Shown here: piece after piece, positions 1-11,987 of the stretch
Numbering within the stretch: position 1 is the stretch's first letter
Layout: every line of letters begins with the position of its first letter
Assembly: GCA_018292915.2 (NCBI GenBank)
Contig: JACVVK020000147.1
Span: 917,001-981,000 of the forward strand
DNA from: Batillaria attramentaria
Lineage: Eukaryota; Mollusca; Gastropoda; Batillariidae
Length of the DNA stretch: 64,000 nucleotides
Reading direction: 5' to 3'
Made by a program: the position numbers and the translations under genes
Notes under the pieces: generated by a model
Told to the model about the DNA's origin: nothing
Database searches by the model: none
Seen by the model: only the letters and a program-made list of their open reading frames with translations

Positions 1-1559
1 CCATGGCATGATGGGCGGAGGGCACACCGAATGAGTTGTCGATCGTTAGCTCAGTATGAACATTGGAGTTGTCGCACTTACTCGCATATAATTAGCGCCG
101 AAAATGGATGCTACAAAACAAGTACTACGGTACAATAATAAATGTTTCAGCACTTTGACGACTTGTGCGATGCTCGCTTGCTTAGATGTAATAGTTTATT
201 AATTTTGCTGCTGCTGCTGTGGTTTCGGCGCTCCACTCCCTGTGTGACACCACAGAGAGAGAGAGAGAGAACGAACGAACGGACGAACGAACGAACGAAC
301 GAACTTTATTTTACAACGGAAAAGATTTGGCCATACATTGGGGGAGAGAGAGACAGAGAGAGTAACAGCACTTTCGGAAATATCTGAGGCTACGACGCTT
401 CTGATAACGCTTTGCTGTCCGACTAAGTGGCCGATTTTACTCCTTCGTGTAAGCTACTTGAAAACGTTACTGGGTGGTTTTGGTTTTGCAGAAGGCGTGA
501 GTAAGTCAGTGTTCCCGATGACGCACAGGTGTGCGTATTTGTACGCACAAAACTCTTAAACCGACGCACAAATTTGAGAACAGCGCGTCACAAAGGACGC
601 ACGGTTTGGGTCTCGCCGTGGCAAACAGTTTTTTTTTCCACCTCTCTCCCGGAAACCCTATGAACAAAAAGCGATCTGTAAATAGCAGCGGACACTTGCA
701 GCAACGTATTTCCGCTAAGCCATTGTGCATAACAGACATAATAATAATAATAATAATAATGATGACTTATAAGGCGCCTGTGCATGAAATGAAACAGGCT
801 CTAAGCGCCGTACATCATAGCTACATACACCCCTTTCATACACACAGACTCACAGGGAACATTCAAAGTTAAACAACATCTCACAACAAGCAGGCTGACA
901 CGGTGTGGAAGGGCAGAGTAAATCAGTAATCAGTTTTAAATAGGTTGGTTTTGAGGCAGCGTTTGAATGTAAGGTTTTGAGGCAGCGTTTGGATGTAAGG
1001 TTTTGGGGCAGCGTTCTAGAATCTAATGTATGGACCCTAAAAATTCACAAAAAGACCTCAAAATATGGATAGAGGGCCACAAGGACCCTTGTATTTTTTG
1101 AATCACATAGAACACTGAATAATATCCTGTGCAGAAACCAGAATTTCGAAATTTGACATTACAAACGTTAAAGTCTCCTACATCAGTATTTTGTTTAGAG
1201 ACAAAAATACTTGTTTTCTATCGTTGGATACCTTGTTTCAAAACGCTTAGGGGTCATTTGGAGGCAGATTGAGGGCTTAGAGTCGTTATTTGAAATTTAA
1301 ATAGCGACATTGTTCCTAAGGTAGCAAAGAAAAACATTCAATAGCCAAAGAAGTTAAAACGAATACTGTTAGTTTGTTTAAGACACGTCTTACCCCCCAC
1401 CCACCCACCCACCCAAAAAAATAAAAATAAATAAATAAATAAATAAATAAAATACATAATTTAAAAAACAAACAAACAACAATACACAAAAAACAACAAT
1501 AACAAAATCTCCTTCTCGGTATCGTCTTCTTGAACGTCCCTGTTTCCAAGAGGAGATGT
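1..1559. other. Gene-free start of window
   Basis: No gene is supported here. The stretch holds a GAAC run (about 270-302), an ATA run (about 735-760), and three tandem copies of a roughly 24-bp unit containing ttttgaggcagcgttt at about 946-1014. Open frames are short, mostly low-complexity and lack splice-compatible neighbours. Confidence 0.6.
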
Positions 1560-1569
1560 TGGGTTGAAA

Positions 1570-2075
1570 AAAAAAGGGGGGGGGGAGGGAGGTAGTGACG
1601 GTCAAGATCAGCGTTTGCGTCATCTGCAAGTCCTGCCAATCGACTGCGTGGATTGGACTTCTACCCCCTCCCCCCCCCCCTCCACCCCTGTAAGACCTGT
1701 CAATCAACTGCTTGGATAGGAGTTCTACCCCCCCCCCTCCTCCCTCCAACCCTGTAAGTCCAGTCATTCAACAGTGTGGATGGGAGTTCAATCTCCCTCC
1801 CTCCACCACTGTAAGTCCCGCCAATCAACTGTGGATAGGAGTTCTACCCCCCCCCCTCCTCCCTCCACCACTGTAAGTCCCGCCAATCAACTGTGTGGAT
1901 AGGAGTTCTACCCCCCCCCCCCCCCGTCCTCCCTCCACCCCTGTAAGTCCAGTCATTCAACAGTATGGATAGGAGTTCAATCCCCCTCCAAACCCCTCCC
2001 TCCACCACTGTAAGTCCCGCCAATCAACTGTGTGGATAGGAGTTCAACCCCCCCCCCCCCCACCACCCCCCCCCC
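1570..2075. repeat. C-rich minisatellite
   Basis: About six imperfect units of roughly 65-85 bp share the core tggataggagttctacccc, followed by a C run of 8-15 bases and a tccctccacc segment. Length variation between units lies mainly in the C tract. The minus strand would carry repeated G runs, so G-quadruplex formation is possible (inference). Confidence 0.8.
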
Positions 2076-2499
2076 TCTCTCCACCTCTTTCGGCTTTCCC
2101 CTCCGCCAGGCTGTCCTGTTGTCTGACAAAGGTAGACAAAGATGTGCCGAAGTGCGGACACGCTGAAGGTAGCTTTCACACCCGATGTTTCATCCACGGG
2201 ATCGCTTAACACGTAGCCTGCCCTGACGGCTACACTAAAAGGTTCTAACCTGCGCAGGTAAATCCCTCTTAACACCTGAGAGACGCGGCAAACACCGCAA
2301 ACACCCACCCCTTTTGTTCAGGCAGGACATTACCCGCAATCAGCGATTTACGCCTTCAAGGTAAACGTTGTCGTATTGTGTCGGTGTGACATACCAGTGA
2401 GTTCGGCGAGGCAGCCACCACCAGGACACTTTTGGCGTAAGCAGTTCTGATTCAGAGGCTGGGGGAGGGGGGGGGGAGCAGGGAGGGAAACGACGGCTC

Positions 2500-2847
2500 A
2501 ACGGTTTAAGCGTTGCACTCGATAGCCAAAGGTCCTGGGTTCGAATCCCGACAGGGCCAAAAATTGGCACTAGCTTTTTTTTCCACGTTGCCCCGCTTCC
2601 TCCGACAATGTGTGTGTGTGTGTGTTGTTGCCAGTTTATTTTTTCTTTAATTTTTCAGCGGTTTGAGCGTTGCACTCGATATCCAAAGGTCCTGGGTTCG
2701 AATCCCGACAGGGCCAAAAATTGGCACTAGCTTTTTTTCACGTTGCCCCGCTTTCTCCGATAATGTGTGTGTGGGTGTGTGTGTGTGTGTCGTTGTTGTT
2801 GTTGTTGTTGTTGTTGTTGCCAGTTTATTTTTTCTTTAATTTTTCAG
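2500..2847 (+). mobile_element. Dimeric tRNA-derived SINE, copy 1
   Basis: Two related monomers lie head to tail (about 2500-2658 and 2659-2847). Each starts with a tRNA-like head containing a B-box (gggttcgaatcccgacaggg). It continues through a shared body (ttggcactagcttttttt, cacgttgccccgctt) and ends in a GT run and tttctttaatttttcag. The tRNA similarity marks a Pol III-derived SINE; the dimer structure is seen directly. Confidence 0.75.
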
Positions 2848-3293
2848 CTTCTTCTGTTGCGTTCACGGTATTTTTTTTTCAGTGAAATACTTTGGACCTG
2901 AAGTGACTCGAACGGAAAACACGTCTCAGTCTCACAATGTATCCCAATCAGTCGGCCATCGTCCGCCTTGACGTGTCAATGACACAAGTTTTCTCTTAAA
3001 ATCCAACACTCGGTCCTCACTTTAATCCCTCCTTTCATACTTTGACAGCTTTGTCTAGACAAGGTCTAACGCCATTAGCTCGGGCACCTTGTTTTTCACG
3101 CTCTACACGAAGAACAGCGGGGCCGACTCACGGCGGTCAGTGATTGGTTGAGCACTGTACCCCGCAGGGATCAAACAGGACGGCCGCCCACTGTTCGCCT
3201 CAAAAGGTGGGCTAAGGTGCGACGGTTGCGTCTCGCCTGTCAACACCTTTTCAGCAACCGCCATGAGCCTAAAGGCGGATTAAAACTGAAGAC
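2848..3293. other. Spacer between the two SINE dimers
   Basis: This 446-bp stretch separates two near-identical SINE dimers. No coding potential or repeat was recognised in it. It has higher GC content than the flanks. Confidence 0.5.
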
Positions 3294-3647
3294 AACGGTT
3301 TAAGCGTTGCACTCGATAGCCAAAGGTCCTGGGTTCGAATCCCGACAGGGCCAAAAATTGGCACTAGCTTTTTTTTCCACGTTGCCCCGCTTCCTCCGAC
3401 AATGTGTGTGTGTGTGTGTGTGTGTTGTTGCCAGTTTATTTTTTCTTTAATTTTTCAGCGGTTTGAGCGTTGCACTCGATATCCAAAGGTCCTGGGTTCG
3501 AATCCCGACAGGGCCAAAAATTGGCACTAGCTTTTTTTCACGTTGCCCCGCTTTCTCCGATAATGTGTGTGTGGGTGTGTGTGTGTGTGTCGTTGTTGTT
3601 GTTGTTGTTGTTGTTGTTGCCAGTTTATTTTTTCTTTAATTTTTCAG
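3294..3647 (+). mobile_element. Dimeric tRNA-derived SINE, copy 2
   Basis: This copy is almost base-for-base identical to 2500-2847, including both monomers and their diagnostic differences (cgatagcc in the first and cgatatcc in the second). The difference I noticed is a 6-bp longer GT run. Such identity over about 350 bp indicates a recent direct duplication or two very recent insertions. Confidence 0.78.
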
Positions 3648-3867
3648 AAAAAAGGGTTTGAAATCTATGACGTTTTCCTCATTGGGATGACGCATAATAC
3701 ATTTGACGTAATAACTTTGACTCGGATACAATTCTTGCAATGAAAGCAGCCCCATGAAAATTGAAGTGTTGCTGCTGCGCAGTGTAAAGATCGAATTTAT
3801 ACCGGCTCAATGTGTTTAACAGACAAGTCTGCGCGGCGAACGTTTTTTCACTATGTGTTATGTCTGC

Positions 3868-3908
3868 TGCGCGCGCGCGCACACAGACACACACAGACAT
3901 ACGCGCGC

Positions 3909-3941
<33 letters not shown>

Positions 3942-3942
3942 G
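3868..3942. repeat. GCGC/CACG simple-sequence block
   Basis: Alternating GC, CA and CACG dinucleotide and tetranucleotide runs. No gene is supported from 3648 to 4380. Confidence 0.7.
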
Positions 3943-4380
3943 ACTTGCGCGAGCCGCGTTTGTGCATGTGCTCCATTGAGACCTATGTGGTGTTCTCTCA
4001 CTCTACTATGCTATTGAGTGAGAGTCAGTGGGAAAAACAAAGCTCACTACATCAATGAAACTCCCGCTTTCCCCGTCTACAAATAGAGAACTTCCGAAAA
4101 GTGACGACACACCCCCACGTCAATCAAACATGACGTCGGCAAACTGACGCTGATACAGTTTTGCGTCAGTGCGCGTGTGCCTTTTCTGCGATGTTTGTGA
4201 GGCGTGTGGCTTGTGTAAAGGAAATGTGCTTCGAGTACAAATTTTCGAGTCAACTGACGACAACGGCTGCAGTGAATTTTTCTAATTTTTTTTGTATATT
4301 TTTTATGGCACCCCAGGCTCATTATCTATGTATAGTAGGAGCGATTTTGAGATCTAAAGTGTGTTCACCAGCACTTTCAT

Positions 4381-4851
4381 CAGGTACGGTTTACGCCAAA
4401 AGTATAAAAGCGACAACCTCCAAAATTCACTCAGTTGAGAGTCCGTATTCATGCTATCTATGTCCCAAAAATGGAGTGGTTTAGGTAAATATTACGCCTT
4501 TAAACGCCAGATTCATTTAGAAACCCCAAATTTGAAATCGATCGGTTTAGTATTTTCGGAGAAATAGGCATCTGAACTGGGTTCACATGCAATGTCAACT
4601 CAGGCTCGGTTTACATGAAAACTATAAGAGCGACCATTTTCTAGTAGTGAGTCAATTCAGAGTCCGTATTCAAGCTATCGACTGCCAAAAAATTGAGTGA
4701 TTTAAATAAATATTACGCCTGTACACGAAAGACAACCAACTTGTCTCAAAAGGGCGATAACTCCCAAATCACTTAAGCAATCATCACACGCTTGAATCGT
4801 CTAATGTAACATTTTGATAAATTTGGATACCCCAAATTTGAAGCCATTCGG
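4381..4851 (+). repeat. Two diverged copies of a non-coding repeat (second interrupted)
   Basis: Two tandem, diverged units share the ordered blocks cggttta, agagcgac or aaagcgac, gagtccgtattca, aaatattacgcct and ccccaaatttgaa. The first runs from about 4381 to 4571. The second starts near 4594 and stops abruptly at TTAA (4852-4855), resuming at 13740 with the matching gtatcttcgaagaaa block. The first unit therefore preserves the unoccupied form of the site into which the 8.9-kb transposon inserted. Confidence 0.75.
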
Positions 4852-4855
4852 TTAA

Positions 4856-4873
4856 AGGCTCTATACGCAGAAC
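4856..4873 (+). repeat. Left terminal inverted repeat of the transposon
   Basis: aggctctatacgcagaac lies immediately after TTAA (4852-4855). It pairs with 13718-13735 with one mismatch. No clear inverted similarity continues further inside. Confidence 0.85.
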
Positions 4874-5146
4874 AAGCATAAAATAGAGTGTTGAAAAAAA
4901 ATCATCAAATGCGAGTAATTTGCGCATCAGAATCAGTCAGTCGGGTCACAAAATAGCGTCTGAGACCGTTGTGGTGTATCGGGTCGACACATGTGTCGCT
5001 CTGGAAGCTTGTTCTGGCATCGCGTTCGAAGCAGACGCCAGTGAAGCTTTAGGCCGGGGACACCGAGACCACAGTGACGTCACATCCTTTAGCGCGCGCC
5101 GCCTGAAGGATTTTGTTGGTGGGCTGGCCGCCTTCGTGCGATCACG
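4874..5146 (+). other. Probable 5' leader exon of the ballast-domain gene
   Basis: GC rises in this stretch and it ends at a good donor (cacg|gtaagc, GT at 5147-5148). The reading frame open here (4920-5146) does not match the phase needed by the next exon at 5694. The in-phase frame contains stops at 5050 and 5104 and no start, so the exon is best read as untranslated leader. A TGACGTCA palindrome lies at 5075-5082. The transcription start is inferred, not seen. Confidence 0.4.
5075..5082. promoter_or_regulatory. CRE/ATF-type palindrome near left end
   Basis: TGACGTCA, the canonical cAMP-response element core, lies 219 bp from the left terminus in the leader region of the plus-strand gene. 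A matching palindrome sits 249 bp from the right terminus near the 5' end of the minus-strand gene. Function is inferred from position and symmetry. Confidence 0.45.
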
Positions 5147-5693
5147 GTAAGCTTTATTCCATATTTTCACAATTTTGATAACATTCACGCATTGATTTCC
5201 AAGCTGTGACATTCCAGATTGGATTTCTGTGACCATTGTTATAAGTTTTGTAGGCTGCAATGGGTCAGCTAGCGCATCGTTGACTCGTTGACAGGATACC
5301 AAAGGCAAAGAATGAAAGATCAGTGTTGATCGATAACGCTTCCCACGATCTTCAAACTAGTTTACTTTATGAATCATCCTTCCTTTCCGTGGATCAAAAT
5401 AAGCGCACCAGTTGATAAATTCAATCGTGTGTGTGTGTGTGTGTCAGTGTGTGCCGGCGTGAGGAGAGGGATTTAGGGAGGAATTCGAGGTTGATTTTAT
5501 TTCCAGTCACACTCAGACACACCATCAGAGTCCGGAGAGGGAGAGAACGAAACTAAAATTTTGCCTACTACAGTAGTAACTGCCTAAGTCCTTGTAGTCG
5601 GTGTCTGATTCGCCATAAAATGTGCTTCAGATAATTATACAAGCTGGTTGTTTTACAGTTTGCTTTTTTTTTTTTTTTTTTTTGCTGTTGTAG

Positions 5694-6876
5694 GAGAAGG
5701 GAGGATCACCAGCATGCTTGCATGGGGCAGAGGTGCTGCAGCATTAGGGACACGTACTATAGCAGCAATGCTGGAGGAAAGACGAGAACAGTTGAAGGTA
5801 AGACATTACACACTCGTCTTATTTTCAATATCCCTGAATAGTAAACAGTATGATACCATTAATACTCTTTAGTCTTTTCTCTCTGCCAAACACATGCCCA
5901 TGTGTGTGCACAGTGTAGTGTTTAATCACTGTGTTGAAGGTAAGTCATCCTGAAGTCCCAGTTTTAAGATGAAAAGGTTGGTATCTTGTAGCTGAGAGTA
6001 AAGGTTGAAATAATAACAGGACAACAGGTTAGAATTTTTGATTACTGTAATAAGAGAGAGAGAGAGAGAGAGCCCTCTCACCCAGTGACAACACATAACT
6101 AAAATGCCTGTGGATTGTATATATTTCAATATTTTTAGAAGACAATGGACAAGATGGAGACAAGAAGACAGAAGGGGATGGCGGTAGACATGATTGAGGC
6201 ACAGCCAGGCCTCATATTCAGCCTTCTGGAGCTGTAGGAGGGGCAGCCAGGTGGCCACAGCCCTATGCCTCATTCTGGCCAGTCCTCCTGGTGCACTTTT
6301 GTCTGCTGCAGAAACATGCCATCCGATGCTGAACTTGAACGTCTCTGCCGTGGTTATGGTCAATGCCAATTTTTGCTCCCAGTAGGTACTTCCACTACCT
6401 ACTTCCTCATTAAAAGTAAACTGGTATTATTAAACTATGAAACATGTAGTTCTACTTTGCACCAGTGAAAATCTTACACCTGTCCCCTCATGCAAATGCA
6501 TAATTATGCCTGAAATTTACGACCAAAACATTTACTTGTTGGTCCATGTTATTCTGTTTCCTCTCTCTTTTCACAGTTGAAAATAACAGACCTTACTCAG
6601 AAATACTCTTCTTATTTTAGGAAACCCAGTACCTGATTTTGGACAGGATGGTTCTGCAGCTGTCACAGATAACGAGGCGAGACGTGCTTGTCTGCAATGG
6701 CAAAGATGATGAGCGCAAAGCTAACCACCGTGCTGTGTACAGGCAGTTCATCATGTGGAGGCATGGTCTAGGTGCAGGAGACAGGCGGGTCATCCCCACG
6801 TGTGTTGGCGATTCGGGGTCACTATCCTCACCCTATCAACCACTACACAGGATTTATCCCATTGAGGCTGAACTAG
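5694..6876 (+). pseudogene. P2X7 C-terminal ballast-domain protein, broken
   Basis: Three exons join in phase: 5694-5797 (ATG at 5714), 6139-6381 and 6621-6876. The product would match the cysteine-rich cytosolic C-terminal domain of P2X7, without the ion-channel part. The N-terminal helix (LGTRTIAAMLEERREQLK) is followed by a Cys cluster (SWCTFVCCRNMPSD). Next come LLP|ETQYLILD across the exon 2/3 junction, then RRDVLV, VYRQFIMWRHG, LGAGDRRVIPTC and, in another frame, YTGFIPLRLN and a stop. In vertebrate P2X7 this domain binds zinc and guanine nucleotide. Two lesions are seen: an in-frame TAG at 6235-6237, and a frameshift at about 6801-6806 in a TGTG run that is explained by loss of two bases. 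The first Cys of the usual CxCGxC motif is Phe here. Phase-0 junctions and good splice sites show it was a real gene. A sequencing or assembly error cannot be excluded. Confidence 0.82.
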
Positions 6877-8202
6877 ACTGTTGGTTTGAACACTAACTTC
6901 TCTGATGTTGCTTGTTTCTGCCATTTCCATGCAGCTTACATGTGATATACACACCTTAGCAATGGAGCACCATGTTGGTAGCACTAATAATCACTCATGT
7001 TCATAGAAATGTAGTAAATGCTGACCACATGGGTGGTATTGTCGTGTTTTGTTTTTTTGTTTTTCTCTCTCCCTCTGTCTTCAAGAAGCTAAAAGGAGAG
7101 TGCTGACTGTAGACTTTCTGCATCAATCTTGAGCAATGTATGTAGATGACTTTATATCAAAAGCCTTGTGTCTTTGTAAAAGTGGACCAGAAGAATAATG
7201 GACAAAAAGAGCGAACACTTTTCTTTCATGTGTGTACGTTTTTTATTTATGTAACACTAAAAGTGAGAAAATACCCCTTTTCGTCTTTGAGTTCCTCAGA
7301 CTTGCAAAGAAAAAAAGATGTGTATGACTTTGGTTATTTGATTATGTATTTTTTTAGAAGCAAAAACAAACAATTTTGAGTTGTAGATGCACTTGAACTG
7401 CAGAAAATGGACAGAAGCAATGCATGTGTGGTACATGTTCACAATACACCTTGGCTGAAGATGCTGAAGTTATTCTTGTGCATTCGTGTTTGTGATACAG
7501 CGAGAGATGTATTGAACTGAGTCAAAAGGTAGTATTACATAGTAATAATAATAAAATTAATACAGTAACAGAGGGTTTTTACAAAAAGCCTCCCTTCTAC
7601 AGCAGCTCTGGATGCTTTACAAGCATTGAGTGCTAAGAATTGTTGTGATCTGATCTACACTGATTGCTTTCAGTTTCAACACACCATCAAAATAGGCCTT
7701 CTGTAACTAGACAAAAACAACAAACAAACAAAAAGAACTCAACTGTCAAAGTGAGGTGAACCCACAGGAAGGGCATGAGAAAGAAGTATTGAAATTGAAA
7801 AAAATGACCACATAAAATAAAAGTTTTCCATAGTACTGTAAACTTCTCCCTTCTTCGGTGTCGGTGTTGTTTGGCTCACCTACACCCCATCGGTCTTTCT
7901 CATGCAACTCACACACACACCACACACCAATTCAATGTTTAGTTGTTCAGGATGGCCATTATTATTCACTCGATTTCCTCTTTTTGTCTGGATGCAACAG
8001 TTACAATTTCAATGTCAGAGTACAATACATAGTTGTTAGAATGACAGCAAAGTAATGACAATATGTATAAGTCATGCACAAGCACAGAAGTAGATTTTAG
8101 GAAGTAGCACAACTGTATGATGACAGTACTGATGTACAGCACAACTATGCACAACTGTAAGGCTTTGAAAATGAGCAAAAGCAGAATGCACAAATTCATT
8201 TC
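6877..8202 (+). other. 3' flank of ballast gene, between convergent genes
   Basis: The stretch is AT-rich and non-coding. A polyadenylation signal AATAAA lies at 7550-7555 and a further AATAAA-like run occurs near 7816-7825, either of which could end the plus-strand transcript. No repeat or gene was recognised. The minus-strand transposase-like gene ends at 8203, so the two genes meet tail to tail. Confidence 0.45.
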
Positions 8203-9373
8203 TCAAAGCGTGATATTTCGGACTGAACAAGTTGTTTTGATGGTGGATATTCTACAGGCGCCAGCGTAGTTGAAATCCTCCAAAGGTCTGAGGCTTTGCC
8301 ACATGCCCTGTCTGTCAGCTAGCCTCATTTTCACAGCTGAAAATTCACGGTCCCGAATGTGTGGGTATGTCTTCCTCTCCTCTGGGAAGACCATCTCCCT
8401 GTCTTCTTGCGGAAGCATCTGTGGTATCTGAAAAACCATAGGAATCATTTCTTGTCAACTGCTAGTGCTGTCATGATGAAATTCAGTTAGATACTCTACC
8501 TCTGTGTTACACACACACACACACACACACAATGTGCTAATATAAAGCTTGATATCTATCAGTGTCTCACTGAAACGTGAACTTTGGACCAAACAACAGC
8601 TATGCCAGTTTCAATTGACACACATATGCATCATTGCTGGGGTGAAACTGATGAAAATGTAAAAAAAAAAAAAAAAAAAAAGGGGGGGGGGGACGACATG
8701 TTAACAACATGCTCCAGAAATATGGGGGAGGGTCCTGAACTGTCAATATAATTCAACCTCACCTCACATGTCAATAACCTAAGCACACAACTGCCCCTTT
8801 TTTTTTTTTTGGGGGGGGGGGGGAGGCTTTTGATTTCCCCAAAATTATTGGGCAGAAATCTGTCCTGATGTGGGAGAGTGCCATCCATGTCTATGTGCAG
8901 ACAACTGAATCATGCAACGCTACTTACACTGGCTCCCCTTTCCTGTTGGTCCACATGCCCCTGTCACTGTGGATGTTGTGGTCCAGAGCAGTTAGCAGGT
9001 TTCGCACACGATACACCCATTTGCACAATACATCAGTGTGTGCTGATGAAACGCCTCCAGTGCAGCCGTGCGCCTGTTCAAAAATGAATGGATAATGCAC
9101 TGGCTTTTGTACATAGGCTATTTTCTATCCCCTACCACCACCCCCATCCCTGAATCCACCCCCTTTCTTCTCTTGTGACTTGCAGCAAAGAGAAAACAGG
9201 TGATGCCCCCACTCAAACACATCCCTATGATTTTCATAAAATAAAGCATGGTCCAGTGTACTGTTCCAGTACTGTCTCATTAGTCATATAAGAAGGTGGA
9301 TGAAAATTCACATTCCAGAAATTAAAAACATGTCTGATGTCAATATTTACTCTTGTAGTGAGCATTGATGAAA

Positions 9374-9375
<2 letters not shown>

Positions 9376-9408
<33 letters not shown>
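9376..9408. repeat. CA microsatellite
   Basis: An uninterrupted CA run in an intron of the transposase-like gene. Confidence 0.95.
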
Positions 9409-9409
<1 letters not shown>

Positions 9410-10786
9410 AAGCCTTTACCTAGAATGATATGTGAATTGTGATTGTCCCAGGAAAGAGTTCAGTACACTGTGCTGGTGGTCAGCCCGGTAGCCAGCTATG
9501 GTAGAATCCAGATGGGTGCGCTGGATCCCATGGAAAACAGAGTCCAGGAAACTTGAGACTTAGCATCTGTGCCCACAGCCCCAGCATACAGTAGTCATTT
9601 CCTGACAGTAAATAAAATACAATTATTCAAGCAAGACTCTCATCTACTGAATATCCACAGTGCTATAAACTAAAAATAATACTAATAACAATGATAAAAT
9701 CATCTGAAGACAGGTCAATACATGTAGTACATGAAGTAAAACTAAAAGGCAAGGGAGCTCCATCTAAAAAATCAACAACAAACAAGCTAGTTCCCAGTTC
9801 TGGTGTCTGTCTAGATGGTGGCGAGTAGCCTACAAGCAACTGAGAGCACTGGTGAACAAGGGTAATTCATCTTCCTCGTCAACACTTTTCAAGTGTTGTT
9901 TTTTTTTTTTTTGTTTTTTTTTCAATTCACTTGATGACAAAATACCAATATACCATTTACAGTAGAAAGAAAAGGTTTTGTGCAAGTTATTAGCCCCAAG
10001 CCACAAACAGGAAATATAAACCATGTCATTTGCGCTTACCCACCCGAGATAGTAGCTAGGCTGAACCCACAAACTCTTCATTGAGCAGTGGGGTTCTCTT
10101 GCAGTCTGGTTCACTACACTGCTCCATATGTATCCTGGGAAGGGCTTTCATCTGATCAGGAAAGGCAATGCACAAAGCAGAATCACAAAGTGCTGTACTT
10201 TCCTCCTCTGATTTATGCGCACTATGCCAGGAATGCTATGGTCTGCCTCAGATTCCTCTGCCCCAGCAACCTCTTCTTCGTTGTCCTCTTTTTCCAAACC
10301 GAACTCGATTACCATGAAGGCAGCCTCTTCCATTTCGGTGATGCATTCATCAGGCCTGTAAAATGCCATAAAATATTGAAAGACAGGATGCAGGCCAATT
10401 CCATGCACACACATACTAAAATGCAAGTTGTTGGTGACAGGGGATGGTATTGTTGTATTTCCTAATAAGCAAACTCATTACTTTATTATTTGCTTTATCA
10501 TTCATTACAATGATTCAAGAACTCAATAACAACTTACAGTATAGCTGTCAAGTGGAAGTAAGGCTCATAGTCAGGATCATCAACATCACATGGATCTTCT
10601 TCCTCCTCCTCTTCTCCTTCTACTGTCACAACAGTGGAATGCCTGTGATAAAGAAGGCATTGAATGATTCATCAACTGAAACTGAAAAACTGCCAAGTAA
10701 AAGAACCTACACACAATGGGCATAGTGAGTGAAAAAAAAACCAATGGTCTCTTGCTTAGTTAAACTTTGGCTAAGTCGCTCGGAAC

Positions 10787-10873
10787 TGTTCTGAGATAGA
10801 CCAGCAACAAGGTCACTGGGTACACAAACTGAACCCCACCCCCCCCACCCCCCCCAGTCGACTATCACAATGT
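10787..10873. repeat. 86-bp module, copy 1
   Basis: The segment begins ttctgagatagaccagcaac, passes through C runs and ends agtcgactatcacaatgtct. The same module recurs at 12065-12148 within the same transposon, where it is flanked by 77-bp direct repeats. The main difference is C-run length. Confidence 0.8.
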
Positions 10874-11341
10874 CTACTGTTGTTGTTTTCTTTTCATTTT
10901 TCGACTTGTGCACCTGGAAAGACAATCTGAATGTTCCACAAAAGGGATAACCCCAAAGTGATACTTTGACAAGGAATGCACACACACAGTAATGTAACTC
11001 TTCCTTCCGTTACAAATCACGTATTATACATACATTCTTCCCTGCTGTCCTCTCAGACTTGGCAGTCACAGGCTTTGGAGGCAGTATCTACCTTCTGTAA
11101 AGAACCACACACACACATGCATTGCTTCAACTTGCAGATCTATGTCAGTGTACAAGAACTGCATAAACACATCTCACAGTAAACATGATCAGTTGAAGTA
11201 AAATGAAACAAGAAAAATGTAGGGTAGGTGAGGCTATTGTTTTTGTTTCTTTTTCTGTAAATCACTAAATGCTTGTGTGTCACTGTTGTGGTGGTAAGGC
11301 CAACCTCCAACAAACACACACTTGAATGAAATTTAAAAACG

Positions 11342-11342
<1 letters not shown>

Positions 11343-11380
<38 letters not shown>
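11343..11380. repeat. CA microsatellite
   Basis: Pure CA run between predicted exons of the minus-strand transposase-like gene. Confidence 0.95.
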
Positions 11381-11381
<1 letters not shown>

Positions 11382-11987
11382 TATGATTATGTAAGGTGAT
11401 GAGAATACAATTAGTAAAACTGAAAACCTTAGAAACCCTAATCCAACGAAGCACCATAGAATTAAGATATCACTTACTTCTGATTGTGTGGACGTGCCCT
11501 CTTTTTTACCCAAAGTTGGCTGATTTCTTGCTGTCTGCTTGTGAGTGTGACTGCAAGCACAAAGGTGATTATCATCAGGCAATTAAGAGACACGCTACAG
11601 TGCACTAACACAAGCACACCTTGCCTCACTGATCACAGCTGAGAGAGTTCTGTCAGCAACTGACAGTGGCTCACAACCTGAACTAGTTCCCAACCAAAGT
11701 AAACCAAACTCATAAAACTAACACATACAGTAAGCTTAGATTCACAAGAAATTCAGAAAACAGCTCTTCACTTACACTGATGCTCCTGGCACTTTTTCCT
11801 CACTCTCTGTTGGTTCCACACCAGACATCTGACAGTGGCACTGTCAAAATGGAAAGAGACAACTTTTTGATCCACACATTATTATACATGTGTTCACTGT
11901 TGTCTGAAAGGATATTTTGGAATACTACATGTGGCAACAAAGTATAAGCATGCCTAACTCTGCAATAAAAAAAAAAACACCCAGTAT

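Noticed and set aside
2500..3647. True tRNA genes at the tRNA-like heads (also at 22.2, 28.4, 19.6 kb)
   Set aside because: The heads lack proper acceptor stems and are followed by the shared SINE bodies, so they are tRNA-derived SINEs.
4946..5308. 120-codon minus-strand frame near the left transposon end
   Set aside because: It overlaps the plus-strand leader exon with a good donor, and has no motif or partner exon.
5714..6876. A P2X7 receptor gene
   Set aside because: Only the cytosolic ballast domain is present; no P2X channel exons or membrane segments were found nearby.
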